Positions 1 through 7,418 of a stretch of DNA of 36,049 bases are shown here, piece by piece. This stretch comes from Actinophytocola sp050699915 (lineage in GTDB: Bacteria > Actinomycetota > Actinomycetes > Mycobacteriales > Pseudonocardiaceae), in the NCBI RefSeq assembly GCF_050699915.1, contig NZ_JBOHGA010000041.1, forward strand, positions 1 to 36,049, written 5' to 3'. Every line of letters begins with the position of its first letter. Position 1 is the first letter of the stretch. The notes under the pieces were generated by a model. It had not been told where the DNA came from and ran no database searches. It saw only the letters and a list, made by a program, of their open reading frames with translations. The position numbers were made by a program, and so were the translations under genes.

Positions 1-1
1 A

Positions 2-232
2 CCGCTCGTACAGGTGATCGCGGCGGCGAACACGACCGGCTGGGTCCGGCGAACCTCGTCGGCGTGGCGGCAGGGGGAGCTGGCGTTCGCGCCGCACTTG
101 GCCGTACAGGGGCGTTTCCTGGCCGTGGACCCGAAAATCCTGTACCGCGCGGTGCTCTTCTACCACGACAATCCCGCCGCACGGGCAGAACTCGTTGACG
201 AGGTGGCGCTGAGGCGGGTAGCGAGCCTGTAG
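2..232 (+). CDS. C-terminal part of an unidentified protein (5' end outside window)
   Basis: The frame is open from the first bases of the window and ends at the TAG before the alcohol dehydrogenase gene, so this is probably the last 76 or so residues of a longer protein. An internal GTG at position 14 could be a start, but nothing favours it. The tail, with DPKILYRAVLFYHDN followed by a charged helix, faintly resembles the end of DUF433-type antitoxin proteins (ALAYYHDN-like pattern). That similarity is weak and is not used as a name. No catalytic motif or membrane segment is visible. It is codirectional with the next gene, whose likely start lies 23 bases downstream. Confidence 0.4.
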   Translation, partial: PLVQVIAAANTTGWVRRTSSAWRQGELAFAPHLAVQGRFLAVDPKILYRAVLFYHDNPAARAELVDEVALRRVASL

Positions 233-255
233 CCGCGGCTGATCGGGTGGTGGGC

Positions 256-1365
256 ATGCGTGAGTTGCAGTTCGAGCGGAGTGGACGGCTGGCGTGGCAT
301 GAGCGCGACCGGCCGGTGATCGTGGATCCGCACGACGCGATCGTGCGTCCGTTCATCGCCGGGCGCTGCGATGGGGACACCGTGCCGATTCACCGGCCGG
401 TGTCTCGGGCGCTGCGGGTGGGCATGGCGCTCCGCCTGGTCGATCCGGTCGTCGGGAGCATCTGCGGCAGGGTCCCGTATCGCGGGCCGTTCGCCATCGG
501 ACACGAGTGTGTCGCCGAGATCGTCTCGCTCGGGCCAGGGGTGACGGGGCTGCGGGTCGGGCAGCGGGTGGTCGTGCCGTGGGCGGTCTCCTGCGGCACC
601 TGTGCGCCGTGCCAGCGCGGGCTGACCGCCAAGTGCGCCACCACCACCGCATCGGGTGGGACGCTTGCCGCGTACGGCTTCGGGGCGGCGTGCGGGCCGT
701 GGGGCGGCATGATCGCCGACGAGTTCCGGGTGCCCTTCGCCGAGCACATGCTCGTTCCGGTCCCGCCCGGCATCCCCGCCGAACGGGTCGCCGCGGCCGG
801 TGACAACCTCGCCGACGCGTGGCGGGCGGTCGTGCCGCCGCTGGCCGCGCGCGAAGGCGGCTCGGTGCTCGTCCTCGGTGGCGGCGCCAAGAGCATCGGG
901 CTGTACGCGGCCGGTCTCGCCGTCGCGCACGGCGCCGGCGTCGTGGACTACTTGGACGACGACGCCGAACGTCGCTCGATCGCCGAGTCTTTCGGTGCCA
1001 GTACACAGGAAGGCCAGGGCGGCTACGACGTGGTCGTCGAAGCGACCTCCCGCGCGTCCGGGCTGCGGCGCGGGCTGCGCGCGTTGGCGCCGGGCGGCGT
1101 GTGCACGGCCGTGGGCTACTACTTCGCCACCGGTACGCGGGTGCCGCTGATGCACATGTACGCCACCGACGCGACCCTGCGCCTGGGCGTCTCCCACTCC
1201 CGCGCGAACCTGCCCGGCCTGCTGGACTTCCTGCGCCGCACCGGGTTCCCGGCCGAGCGGGTCACCACACACACCGCCGCGTGGGACGACGCCCCCGCCG
1301 CCTACACCGCCAGAACCACGAAGCTCGTCCTCCGCCGCGACCCGCTCGGCGACGATTCGGTCTAA
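256..1365 (+). CDS. Zinc-dependent alcohol dehydrogenase, MDR superfamily
   Basis: This 369-residue protein is a cytosolic medium-chain dehydrogenase/reductase, expected to oxidise an alcohol or reduce an aldehyde with NAD(P). It has the catalytic-zinc block (Cys38 in GRCDGD, then G82-H83-E84). The four-cysteine structural zinc loop is C113, C116, C119 and C127. The nucleotide-binding turn GGGAKSIG lies at about residues 208-215. The start chosen is the ATG at 256, because MRELQFERSGRLAW matches the usual family beginning and a GGTGG lies just upstream. A GTG at 247 in the same frame would add three residues. Its stop codon lies inside an inverted repeat that precedes the next codirectional gene. 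The substrate cannot be told from sequence. Confidence 0.85.
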   Translation: MRELQFERSGRLAWHERDRPVIVDPHDAIVRPFIAGRCDGDTVPIHRPVSRALRVGMALRLVDPVVGSICGRVPYRGPFAIGHECVAEIVSLGPGVTGLRVGQRVVVPWAVSCGTCAPCQRGLTAKCATTTASGGTLAAYGFGAACGPWGGMIADEFRVPFAEHMLVPVPPGIPAERVAAAGDNLADAWRAVVPPLAAREGGSVLVLGGGAKSIGLYAAGLAVAHGAGVVDYLDDDAERRSIAESFGASTQEGQGGYDVVVEATSRASGLRRGLRALAPGGVCTAVGYYFATGTRVPLMHMYATDATLRLGVSHSRANLPGLLDFLRRTGFPAERVTTHTAAWDDAPAAYTARTTKLVLRRDPLGDDSV

Positions 1366-1393
1366 CCTGTCAAGTACGTCAGGGAGGTTAGAC
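1360..1393. promoter_or_regulatory. Perfect 9-bp inverted repeat covering the ribosome-binding site of the CGNR gene
   Basis: GTCTAACCT at 1360-1368 is mirrored exactly by AGGTTAGAC at 1385-1393, with 16 bases between. The left arm contains the TAA stop of the dehydrogenase gene. The right arm runs up to the ATG at 1394 and shares bases with the Shine-Dalgarno sequence AGGGAGG (1381-1387). It could be an operator for the CGNR regulator itself, or an RNA hairpin that hides the ribosome-binding site. The repeat is seen directly; its role is inferred. Confidence 0.55.
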
Positions 1394-1882
1394 ATGGTGG
1401 ACGACGAGGCGCTGCTCCTGGCGTTGCTCAACAGCGCGCCGGTCGTCGACGGGGTGCCGGTCGACGAGCTCGCCGACGACGAGACGGCCCGTGGCTGGCT
1501 GACCGCGCACGCGAAGTGGTCCGGCCGCGCGCCGGCCGCGGAGCTTCGGGAGGCCAGGACGGCGCTGCGAAACGTGGCCCGTGGCGCCGAGCCACCAACG
1601 TCGCTCGCCCCGCTCCTCGACGGCGTGGTCCAGCGCCCCGAGCTCACCGCCGACGGCGTCGAGTGGCGGCTCGGTGGCGACTCGGTCGTGGTGCGGGCCG
1701 TACTGGCGTGGGACGCGCTGCGCGCCGGCGCGCCGGGCCGGCTGCGGCCGTGCGCCAACGGCGAGTGCTCGCTGTTCCTCGTCGACCGCAGCAGGGCCAA
1801 CAACGCCCGCTGGTGCTCGATGGCCGTCTGCGGCAACCGCATGAAGGCCCGCCGCCACTACCAGCGGGTGCGCGGTGCCTAG
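1394..1882 (+). CDS. CGNR zinc-finger transcriptional regulator (ABATE domain)
   Basis: This 162-residue protein has the architecture of the ABATE/CGNR family of putative stress-related transcription factors. An alpha-helical N-terminal domain (about 1-110) precedes a compact C-terminal zinc finger. The finger is complete: C120, C125, C141 and C146, the last within the signature CGNR, followed by a basic helix (MKARRHYQR). Family members are thought to bind DNA through this finger; ligand and targets are unknown. A strong AGGGAGG precedes the ATG. The gene overlaps the start of the MOSC-oxidoreductase gene by 8 bases, so the two are probably cotranscribed and translationally coupled. The inverted repeat just upstream is a candidate autoregulatory site. 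Confidence 0.85.
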   Translation: MVDDEALLLALLNSAPVVDGVPVDELADDETARGWLTAHAKWSGRAPAAELREARTALRNVARGAEPPTSLAPLLDGVVQRPELTADGVEWRLGGDSVVVRAVLAWDALRAGAPGRLRPCANGECSLFLVDRSRANNARWCSMAVCGNRMKARRHYQRVRGA

Positions 1883-3533
1883 CGCGGGGCGGCTGCTGTC
1901 GGTCAACGTCGGCCTGCCGAAGGACGTCGCGTGGCAGGGCCGGACCGTCCACACGGGAGTGTGGAAGCAGCCGGTCGACGGGGCGCGCATGGTGCGGACG
2001 CTCAACGTGGACGGCGACGGTCAGGGCGACCTCGGTGGGCACGGTGGGGAGATGCGCGCGGTCCTCGTCTACCAGCTCCAGTCCTACGAGCACTGGCGCG
2101 TCCACTTCGGCCGCGACGACCTGGCGCATGGCCAGTTCGGCGAGAACTTCACCGTCGACGGTCTGGCCGACGACGAGGTGTGCATCGGCGACCGCTACCG
2201 GATCGGCGAAGCCGAGTTCGAGGTCACCCAGCCGAGGGTCACCTGTTTCCGGGTCGGCATGCGGTTCGGCGAGCCGACGCTGCCCGCGCTGCTCGTCGCA
2301 CATCGCCGGCCGGGCTTCTACCTGCGCGTCATCCGCGAGGGACACGTCCGGGCCGGCGACGAGATCGTCCGGACGAGGACTGGGCGGCACGCGCTGACCG
2401 TCGCCGACACCGACGCCCTGCTCTACCTGCCCGGCCGAGCCCGGGACAAGCTGCGCGCCGCCGTCGACATCCCCGCGCTCAGCCCCGGCTGGCAGCGGTC
2501 GTTCCGCGAACTGCTCGACGCCCCGGCGGCTCCGGCGCGCCCGGCGTGGGACGGCTTCCGCCGCCTGCGGGTCACCGGCGTCGCGGCGGAGAGCGCGACC
2601 GTCGCCTCGGTGCACCTCGCCGGCGACGAGCCGCTGCCGCCACCGGCCGCCGGTCAGTACCTGACCGTGCGGGCGGCCGGCGCGATGCGCAGCTACTCGC
2701 TCTCGTCCGACCCGGCCGCCGGCACGTACCGGATCAGCGTCAAGCGCGAGCCGGACGGCGTCGTCAGCAACTACCTGCACACCCGGCTTCGGCCGGGCGC
2801 GGACCTCGACGTCGCGGCCCCGCGCGGCGAGTTCGTCCTCGCCGCCGGCGCCAACCCGGTCCTGCTCGTCTCCGCGGGTATCGGTGTCACTCCGGTCCTC
2901 GCCATGCTGCACGACCTCGCGGCCCGGCATCCGGCCCGCGAGGTGTGGTGGCTGCACACCGCGCGCGACGCCGACCACCACGCGTTCGCCGCCGAGGCCC
3001 ACGAGCTACTCGCCGCGCTGCCCAACGGCCACGAGCACACCTGCTACACCGCGAGCGGGAACCGGCTGACCCCGGAGACGCTCGCCGGTCTCGGCCTGCC
3101 CGCCGGCGCCACCGCCTACCTCTGCGGCCCGGCCCGGTTCATGGCGGACGTCGGCGCCGCGCTCGGCACGCTCGGCGTGACCGACGTACGCACCGAGCTG
3201 TTCGGCTCCCGTCCGGCGATCAACCCGGGCATCACCGGGGCCCGCGCCATCCCGCCGCACCAGCCGCCCGGCCCACCCGGCGCCGGCCCGAGCGTCACGT
3301 TCGTCCGCAGCGAGCTGACCGTCCGCGCCGACGATCGTTCGCTGCTCGAGCTGGCCGAGGCGTGCGACGTGCCCACCCGCTGGTCCTGCCGCACGGGCGT
3401 GTGCCACACCTGCGTGACGCCGGTGCTGTCCGGCACCGTCACCCACGACCCGGCCCCGCTCGAGCCGCCCGGACCCGGCGAGGCGCTGATCTGCAGCGCT
3501 CGCCCCACCTCCGATCTCGTCCTCGATCTCTGA
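1875..3533 (+). CDS. MOSC domain - ferredoxin reductase - [2Fe-2S] ferredoxin fusion protein
   Basis: This 552-residue soluble protein joins three modules. Residues 1-175 form a YiiM-like MOSC domain with the conserved Cys124 (RVTCFRVG) that would hold a molybdenum cofactor or sulfur. Residues 225-325 form an FAD-binding reductase domain with the R272-S-Y-S motif, and 330-440 an NAD(P)-binding domain (SAGIGVTPV, then LCGPARFM). Residues 470-552 form a plant-type ferredoxin with cluster ligands C505, C510, C513 and C540. Electrons would pass from NAD(P)H through FAD and the iron-sulfur cluster to the MOSC centre. E. coli YiiM acts in reducing N-hydroxylated bases, so a similar detoxifying reduction is plausible but unproven. 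It starts with a GTG that overlaps the CGNR gene. Confidence 0.85.
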   Translation: MPSAGRLLSVNVGLPKDVAWQGRTVHTGVWKQPVDGARMVRTLNVDGDGQGDLGGHGGEMRAVLVYQLQSYEHWRVHFGRDDLAHGQFGENFTVDGLADDEVCIGDRYRIGEAEFEVTQPRVTCFRVGMRFGEPTLPALLVAHRRPGFYLRVIREGHVRAGDEIVRTRTGRHALTVADTDALLYLPGRARDKLRAAVDIPALSPGWQRSFRELLDAPAAPARPAWDGFRRLRVTGVAAESATVASVHLAGDEPLPPPAAGQYLTVRAAGAMRSYSLSSDPAAGTYRISVKREPDGVVSNYLHTRLRPGADLDVAAPRGEFVLAAGANPVLLVSAGIGVTPVLAMLHDLAARHPAREVWWLHTARDADHHAFAAEAHELLAALPNGHEHTCYTASGNRLTPETLAGLGLPAGATAYLCGPARFMADVGAALGTLGVTDVRTELFGSRPAINPGITGARAIPPHQPPGPPGAGPSVTFVRSELTVRADDRSLLELAEACDVPTRWSCRTGVCHTCVTPVLSGTVTHDPAPLEPPGPGEALICSARPTSDLVLDL

Positions 3534-3549
3534 CCTCAGCGCACGTCAG

Positions 3550-3789
3550 CCGACGACGGCTCCGGTGGCGGGCGTCGCCGGCGATGCGGTCGGCGGTCGG
3601 TTCGGGAGTGAGGTTCGCGGTGTCGAACCACCAGCCGACGTCGCCGAGCCCGCGACTCATGTCGGCCTCGAGGGACTCGTAGCCGTCGAGCCGGGCGGAG
3701 CGGGGGAGCCGCTCGGCGACCAGGCTGGTCACCGTCGACTTCCCCGCCCCCGGCATCCCCGTCACGATCAGACAGGTCTCACTCGTGAT
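3550..3789 (-). pseudogene. Internally deleted remnant of a small P-loop (AAA-type) kinase/ATPase
   Basis: The minus-strand frame immediately after the carboxypeptidase gene encodes CLIVTGMPGAGKSTV, an intact Walker A segment, followed by LVAERLPRSARLDG. It then jumps directly to YESLEADMSRGLGDVGWWF and DTANLTPEPTADRI. In the actinobacterial family I recognise, the first block is the N-terminus and the second is the last 35 or so residues of a protein of about 180 residues. The central part is missing, and the join falls at an Asp-Gly that occurs in both blocks (LDG and FDGY in intact members). No convincing start codon is present, only CTG codons or an internal GTG. I regard it as a pseudogene made by an in-frame deletion. 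Confidence 0.65.
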
Positions 3790-5891
3790 CAGGAGTTCGC
3801 GTCCTGGAAGTCCCTGGCCACGCGGATCAGCTCGGTCAGGCCGTCGGCGTATTCCTGGGACTCGGCGTGTGCCTCGGTGAACGGCGGCTGGAAGCCCATG
3901 CCCTCCCACTCACCGCTCGCCGGGTTCCACCGGTCGTTGCCGATCTCGAAGTCCCACGCGAAGATGCCCTGCTGGTAGTACAGCTCGTCGGCGGAGTTGC
4001 CCGCCGCGGAGTACAGCACGTCGGCCACCGGGCCGGTGCGCGACGGCCACGTCACCGTGCTCCGCTCGCTCGCGATCGCGCCGACGATCCGCTTGGCGCT
4101 GGCCTGGAACATCGCCGACTCCTCGATCGACGGGCGCGGCAGCGTGATCCGGCCCGGCATCGCGTACGCCCCGGGCGGCCACATGAAGTAGCCGCCGTAG
4201 CTGTGCACGTTCATCGCGAACTTGATGTTCGAGTGCTGGCCCGCGAACGTCGCGATGTTGTTCGCCTCCGGCTCGGACAGCTCGGCCGTGCCGGCGTAGG
4301 TGCCGGACAGGCAGTTGGTCGTCGACGCGCCGACGTAGCCGTCGAACGCCGAGCCGACCGTGTAGTTGCGGTTCACGTCCACGCCCCACGAGTCGGCGTA
4401 GCGCGGGTCGCGCTGTGCGCCGGTGCAGTGGTTGGACATGGTCTTGCGCTGGAAGGCGTAGTCGTTGAACGAGTAGTTCGCCCCGTCCGGGTTCGCCGTC
4501 GGGATCACGAAGATCTCGACGTTCTCCAGCAGCGTCCGGGTCTCCGGGTCGGTGGCGTGGTTGGCCAGCATCCGCTCGGCGAACTCCAGCGTGACGAGCG
4601 GCGTCGCCCACTCGCGAGCGTGCTCCTGGGAGTAGGCCAGCACGCCGATCCGCGAGCCGTCCCGGTGTGCGCCGATGCGCAGCGCCTGCACGGTCCACGG
4701 CTGGTGCGGCACGCCGGCGGGCGCGTCGAGGCCGTCGGTCATCCTGGTCGGGCCGGCGACCGGCATGACCAGGCCGGCCGAGCCGTCCTCGACGAACGCC
4801 GAGAACCGTTGCGGGAACCGGGATCCGATGAGCGCGGCGACCTGGTCGGTCGTGCTGACCACCGCGCCGGTGGCGTCGGTCGCGAGCGAGACGGTCAGGA
4901 CCCGGTCGCGGAAGGTGGCCTGCGCCGGCCGGTTCGGCCGGCCCGGGTCGACCGTGCGGACCTGCCAGCCGTTGGGTCCCTGGTCGCCGTACTTCACCGA
5001 CTCGACGACGACCGCCGCGGTGGCCGGGTCGCCGAGGTACGCGGTCGCCGTGCGGCGGTAGCCCGGCGTCTTGTTCGGCAGGTTCACGACGTCCACGAGG
5101 TCCGGGTACTGCCGACCCAGGCGGGCGATGCGGGCCTTGATGTCCACCGGCGACATGTACGCGTCGATGAAGTCCTCCTGGTACCCGTCGGGCGGCTCCG
5201 GGGGAGCGGCACCCGGCCACGCGCCCGGCGTGATCGCCCGGGTGCTGCCGCCGAGGCTCGACGTCGCCGTGACGCGAACCGGCTGCGCGGGCAGCGGCTG
5301 GGGCAGCGCGATGTGGTACTGGTACTCGCCCGCGTCCTCGAAGCGCTGCAGCGGGAAGGACCCCGCGGTGCCGTCGGCGGTCTCCCAGTGCACCGTGAGC
5401 TCGACCTCGGGGTCGGTCACGGCGGTGGTGGCGACCCGGGTCTCGAGGAACGTCTGGCCGTCGGTGACCCACCAGTAGGCCGAGAGGAACTGCAGGGTGT
5501 CGGCGGCCGCCCGGGTGGCCGCCTCGGCTCTGGCGGCCTGCTTGCTCTGCGCGTAGCGCTGCGCGGCGTCGGACTCCCGCCCGATCACCTGCAGCGGGGT
5601 GGCCCCGCGGGCGACGAGTTCGTCGAGGTCGCGGCCGGTGAGCACCAGGTCGGCGACGAGCTTGCCGTCCGGGGTGCGGCCCTGCGCGGCGATGTCGGCT
5701 CCGCTCGCGTTGAGCTGGTCGAGCATCGAGACCGTGGGTAGGTGGAGCCGGACGAGCGCGACCTCCGTGGCCGCGACCTGAACCGGCGACTTCGGCGGCG
5801 CGGCCGTGGCCGGCGCGGCGCTGGCTGCGAACGTGGCGGTGCACAACAGGGCGACCGCGGCGACCGCGTTGCCCCATCCACGTGTGGACAT
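3789..5891 (-). CDS. Secreted M14-family zinc carboxypeptidase
   Basis: This 700-residue protein carries a Sec signal peptide (hydrophobic run AVAAVALLCTATFAASA, then an Ala-rich cleavage region). It is followed by a propeptide-like region of about 250 residues and an M14 metallocarboxypeptidase domain. The zinc ligands are H424 and E427 (QEHAREW) and H563 (NVHSYGG). N507-R508 (DVNRNY) match the substrate-binding pair, and E649 in FAWDFEIG is the catalytic glutamate. It should remove C-terminal residues from peptides outside the cell. The start is the ATG at 5891, preceded by GGGAGG; an in-frame upstream extension to 5936 lacks a ribosome-binding site. The stop abuts the ATPase remnant. It is divergent from kptA across about 70 bases. 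Confidence 0.9.
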   Translation of the reverse strand: MSTRGWGNAVAAVALLCTATFAASAAPATAAPPKSPVQVAATEVALVRLHLPTVSMLDQLNASGADIAAQGRTPDGKLVADLVLTGRDLDELVARGATPLQVIGRESDAAQRYAQSKQAARAEAATRAAADTLQFLSAYWWVTDGQTFLETRVATTAVTDPEVELTVHWETADGTAGSFPLQRFEDAGEYQYHIALPQPLPAQPVRVTATSSLGGSTRAITPGAWPGAAPPEPPDGYQEDFIDAYMSPVDIKARIARLGRQYPDLVDVVNLPNKTPGYRRTATAYLGDPATAAVVVESVKYGDQGPNGWQVRTVDPGRPNRPAQATFRDRVLTVSLATDATGAVVSTTDQVAALIGSRFPQRFSAFVEDGSAGLVMPVAGPTRMTDGLDAPAGVPHQPWTVQALRIGAHRDGSRIGVLAYSQEHAREWATPLVTLEFAERMLANHATDPETRTLLENVEIFVIPTANPDGANYSFNDYAFQRKTMSNHCTGAQRDPRYADSWGVDVNRNYTVGSAFDGYVGASTTNCLSGTYAGTAELSEPEANNIATFAGQHSNIKFAMNVHSYGGYFMWPPGAYAMPGRITLPRPSIEESAMFQASAKRIVGAIASERSTVTWPSRTGPVADVLYSAAGNSADELYYQQGIFAWDFEIGNDRWNPASGEWEGMGFQPPFTEAHAESQEYADGLTELIRVARDFQDANS

Positions 5892-5960
5892 GGTGCCTCC
5901 CAGACGGGCCGATGGTGAGGCACAATACTTCCCCAAAACCGTTGGGAGTCAAGAAGCTTC

Positions 5961-6545
5961 ATGGTGTTCAATGCGGGTGAGATGAACGAGAAACAGCTGG
6001 TGCGCGCCTCCAAGCGGCTCTCCCTGCACCTACGCCACGCCCCGGGTGAGATCGGGCTCGCGCTCGGGCCCGGGGGTTGGGTCGGCGTCGACGAGCTGTT
6101 GGACGCGCTGGGACGCCACGGCCTGCGGCTCACCCGCGAGGAGCTCGACGAGATCGTGTCGAGCAGCGACAAGCAGCGCTTCGCGTTCGACGAGACCGGG
6201 ACGCTCATCCGGGCCAACCAGGGGCACTCGGTGTCGGTCGACCTCGAGCTGCCCGAGTCGAAGCCACCGGACGTGCTCTTCCACGGCACCGTGGCCGCCG
6301 CGCTGCCGGCGATCCGGCGCGAGGGTCTGCGGTCGATGGAGCGGCACCAGGTCCACCTGTCGGCCTCCGAGGAGACCGCGTCCCGGGTCGGCTCCCGCCG
6401 GGGACGGCCGGTCGTCCTGCACGTGGACGCGGCCCGCATGTCGGCGGACGGGCATCGGTTCCTGGTCAGCGCCAACGGGGTCTGGCTCGTCGACACCGTG
6501 CCGCCGGAGTACCTGACTCAGCCGCGACGCCCGTCGGCCCCGTAG
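5961..6545 (+). CDS. kptA: RNA 2'-phosphotransferase KptA/Tpt1 family
   Basis: The product (up to 194 residues) matches the KptA/Tpt1 family. The N-terminal half has the conserved LSxHLRH segment with the Arg-His pair, and the C-terminal ADP-ribosyltransferase-like half has LFHGT, VHLSAS and RPVVLHVDA. The family moves an internal RNA 2'-phosphate to NAD+, releasing nicotinamide and ADP-ribose 1'',2''-cyclic phosphate. In fungi this completes tRNA splicing; in bacteria the natural substrate is unsettled. Two ATG starts fit. The one at 5961 has GGGAG about 12 bases upstream. The one at 5982 gives MNEKQLVRASKRLS, closer to the usual family start, but its GGGTGAG lies too near the codon. No RNA ligase or repair gene is adjacent. 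Confidence 0.9.
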   Translation: MVFNAGEMNEKQLVRASKRLSLHLRHAPGEIGLALGPGGWVGVDELLDALGRHGLRLTREELDEIVSSSDKQRFAFDETGTLIRANQGHSVSVDLELPESKPPDVLFHGTVAAALPAIRREGLRSMERHQVHLSASEETASRVGSRRGRPVVLHVDAARMSADGHRFLVSANGVWLVDTVPPEYLTQPRRPSAP

Positions 6546-6599
6546 CGGGCCGGCGCGTGGGCCCGACTCCGGTGCGGGGGAAGACGACGGAGTCGTGAC

Positions 6600-6785
6600 A
6601 TGGCGATCAACGCGGACTGGATCGGCGAGCAGCTGCGCCGGACGGACGCCGACCTCGTGGGGTTCCAGGAGGTGCTCCACGAGGAGGCGCTGCGCACCGT
6701 GTGCGAGCGCTCCGGTCACTTCGCCGGCGCCACCGTGTTCGCCCCGGGTGCCGACGGGGCCAGCGGGCCACGGCTCGGGTTCGAG
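6600..6785 (+). pseudogene. Fragment of an endonuclease/exonuclease/phosphatase-family gene
   Basis: The 60 or so codons from the ATG at 6600 read ADWIGEQLRRTDADLVGFQE followed by an EALRTVCERSGHF-like segment and PRLGF. This is a characteristic early block of EEP-family proteins, in which the glutamate of the FQEV motif binds metal. Intact members are several hundred residues long and have an asparagine-containing block before this one and histidine/aspartate blocks after it; both are missing. Family similarity ends near 6785, where a fragment of another gene begins on the opposite strand. The frame stays open to 7043 but only across the start of the nitroreductase gene. It is best read as a gene relic. 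Confidence 0.55.
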
Positions 6786-6914
6786 TCGGACGGCGGCGGG
6801 CACGGACGCGTCGTCGTGGACCGAGGTCAGGTCGACGAAACAGGCCCCGTCGCGGATCTCGTCGGCGCGTCCGAAGAAGCTGCTCAGCGGTGTGGGTACG
6901 CGCCACGAGGTCAA
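6786..6914 (-). pseudogene. Fragment of an AfsR/LuxR-type regulatory ATPase
   Basis: On the minus strand, about 43 codons read LTSWRVPTPLSSFFGRADEI and then GACFVDLTSVHDDASVPAAV. In large AfsR/LuxR-type ATPase regulators the first block (usually LPxPLTSFVGRExE) lies just before the Walker A loop. The second (GVWFVDLAPVxDPxLVPxAV) lies about 35 residues after it. Here the two are joined directly, so the nucleotide-binding loop has been lost. The fragment directly abuts the EEP fragment on the other strand. No start, stop or ribosome site belongs to it. The region from 6546 to 6960 therefore holds only these two relics plus the probable promoter of the nitroreductase gene. Confidence 0.5.
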
Positions 6915-6960
6915 CCCGGCCGATGGGAATGGTCGCCGCGCGGAGAGTGTTGGTTGGAAC

Positions 6961-7392
6961 ATGCCAGAAGAGACCGTAGAGCTGAGCCCCCAGGGTTGGG
7001 TTCGGGACCAGACGAAGAAGATCCTCGAGACCGGGAGTACTGAGGGCGTCGTGATCCTCGGGAGGCCGGTCGTACTGCTGACGGTGCGCGGCGCGAAGAC
7101 CGGCAGGCTGCGCTACACACCCGTGATGCGGGTGGAGCACGATGGCCGGTACGCGGTCGTGGCGTCCAAGGGCGGTTCGCCCGCGCACCCCACCTGGTAC
7201 CACAACATCAAGGCGAACCCGGAGGTCCCGCTGCAGGACGGCGCCGAGACGAACGACTACGTCGCCCGCGAGGTCGACGGCGCGGAGCGGGCCGAGTGGT
7301 GGGACCGGGCCGTCGCGGCCTTCCCCAACTACGCCACGTACCAGGAGAAGACCGACCGGCGGATCCCCGTGTTCGTCCTCGACCCGAAGTAG
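6961..7392 (+). CDS. Deazaflavin (F420)-dependent nitroreductase-family protein
   Basis: This 143-residue protein belongs to the Ddn-like split-barrel family (PF04075 type), whose mycobacterial members use the deazaflavin coenzyme F420 to reduce quinones and nitroaromatics. The diagnostic order is present: LTVRGAKTGRLRYTPVM, then YAVVASKGGSPAHPTWYHN, then a WWDRAVAAFPNYATYQ segment with RRIPVFVL at the C-terminus. In the family the basic and serine/lysine residues of the first two blocks contact the F420 phosphate tail. The ATG at 6961 gives the normal family length; the open frame running in from 6595 is outside the family. The gene stands alone between the relic region and the convergent permease gene, 26 bases away. 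Confidence 0.88.
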   Translation: MPEETVELSPQGWVRDQTKKILETGSTEGVVILGRPVVLLTVRGAKTGRLRYTPVMRVEHDGRYAVVASKGGSPAHPTWYHNIKANPEVPLQDGAETNDYVAREVDGAERAEWWDRAVAAFPNYATYQEKTDRRIPVFVLDPK

Positions 7393-7418
7393 CTCAGCAC
7401 CCTGTCGCCGGGCGGGAG

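Noticed and set aside
3534..3978. Short open frame on the plus strand from 3565 across the ATPase remnant
   Set aside because: No family features are visible, and the minus strand carries the recognisable Walker A and C-terminal blocks.
5892..5960. M14 peptidase and kptA as a functional pair
   Set aside because: They are divergent with separate ribosome sites, one product is secreted and the other cytosolic, and no shared operator was seen.
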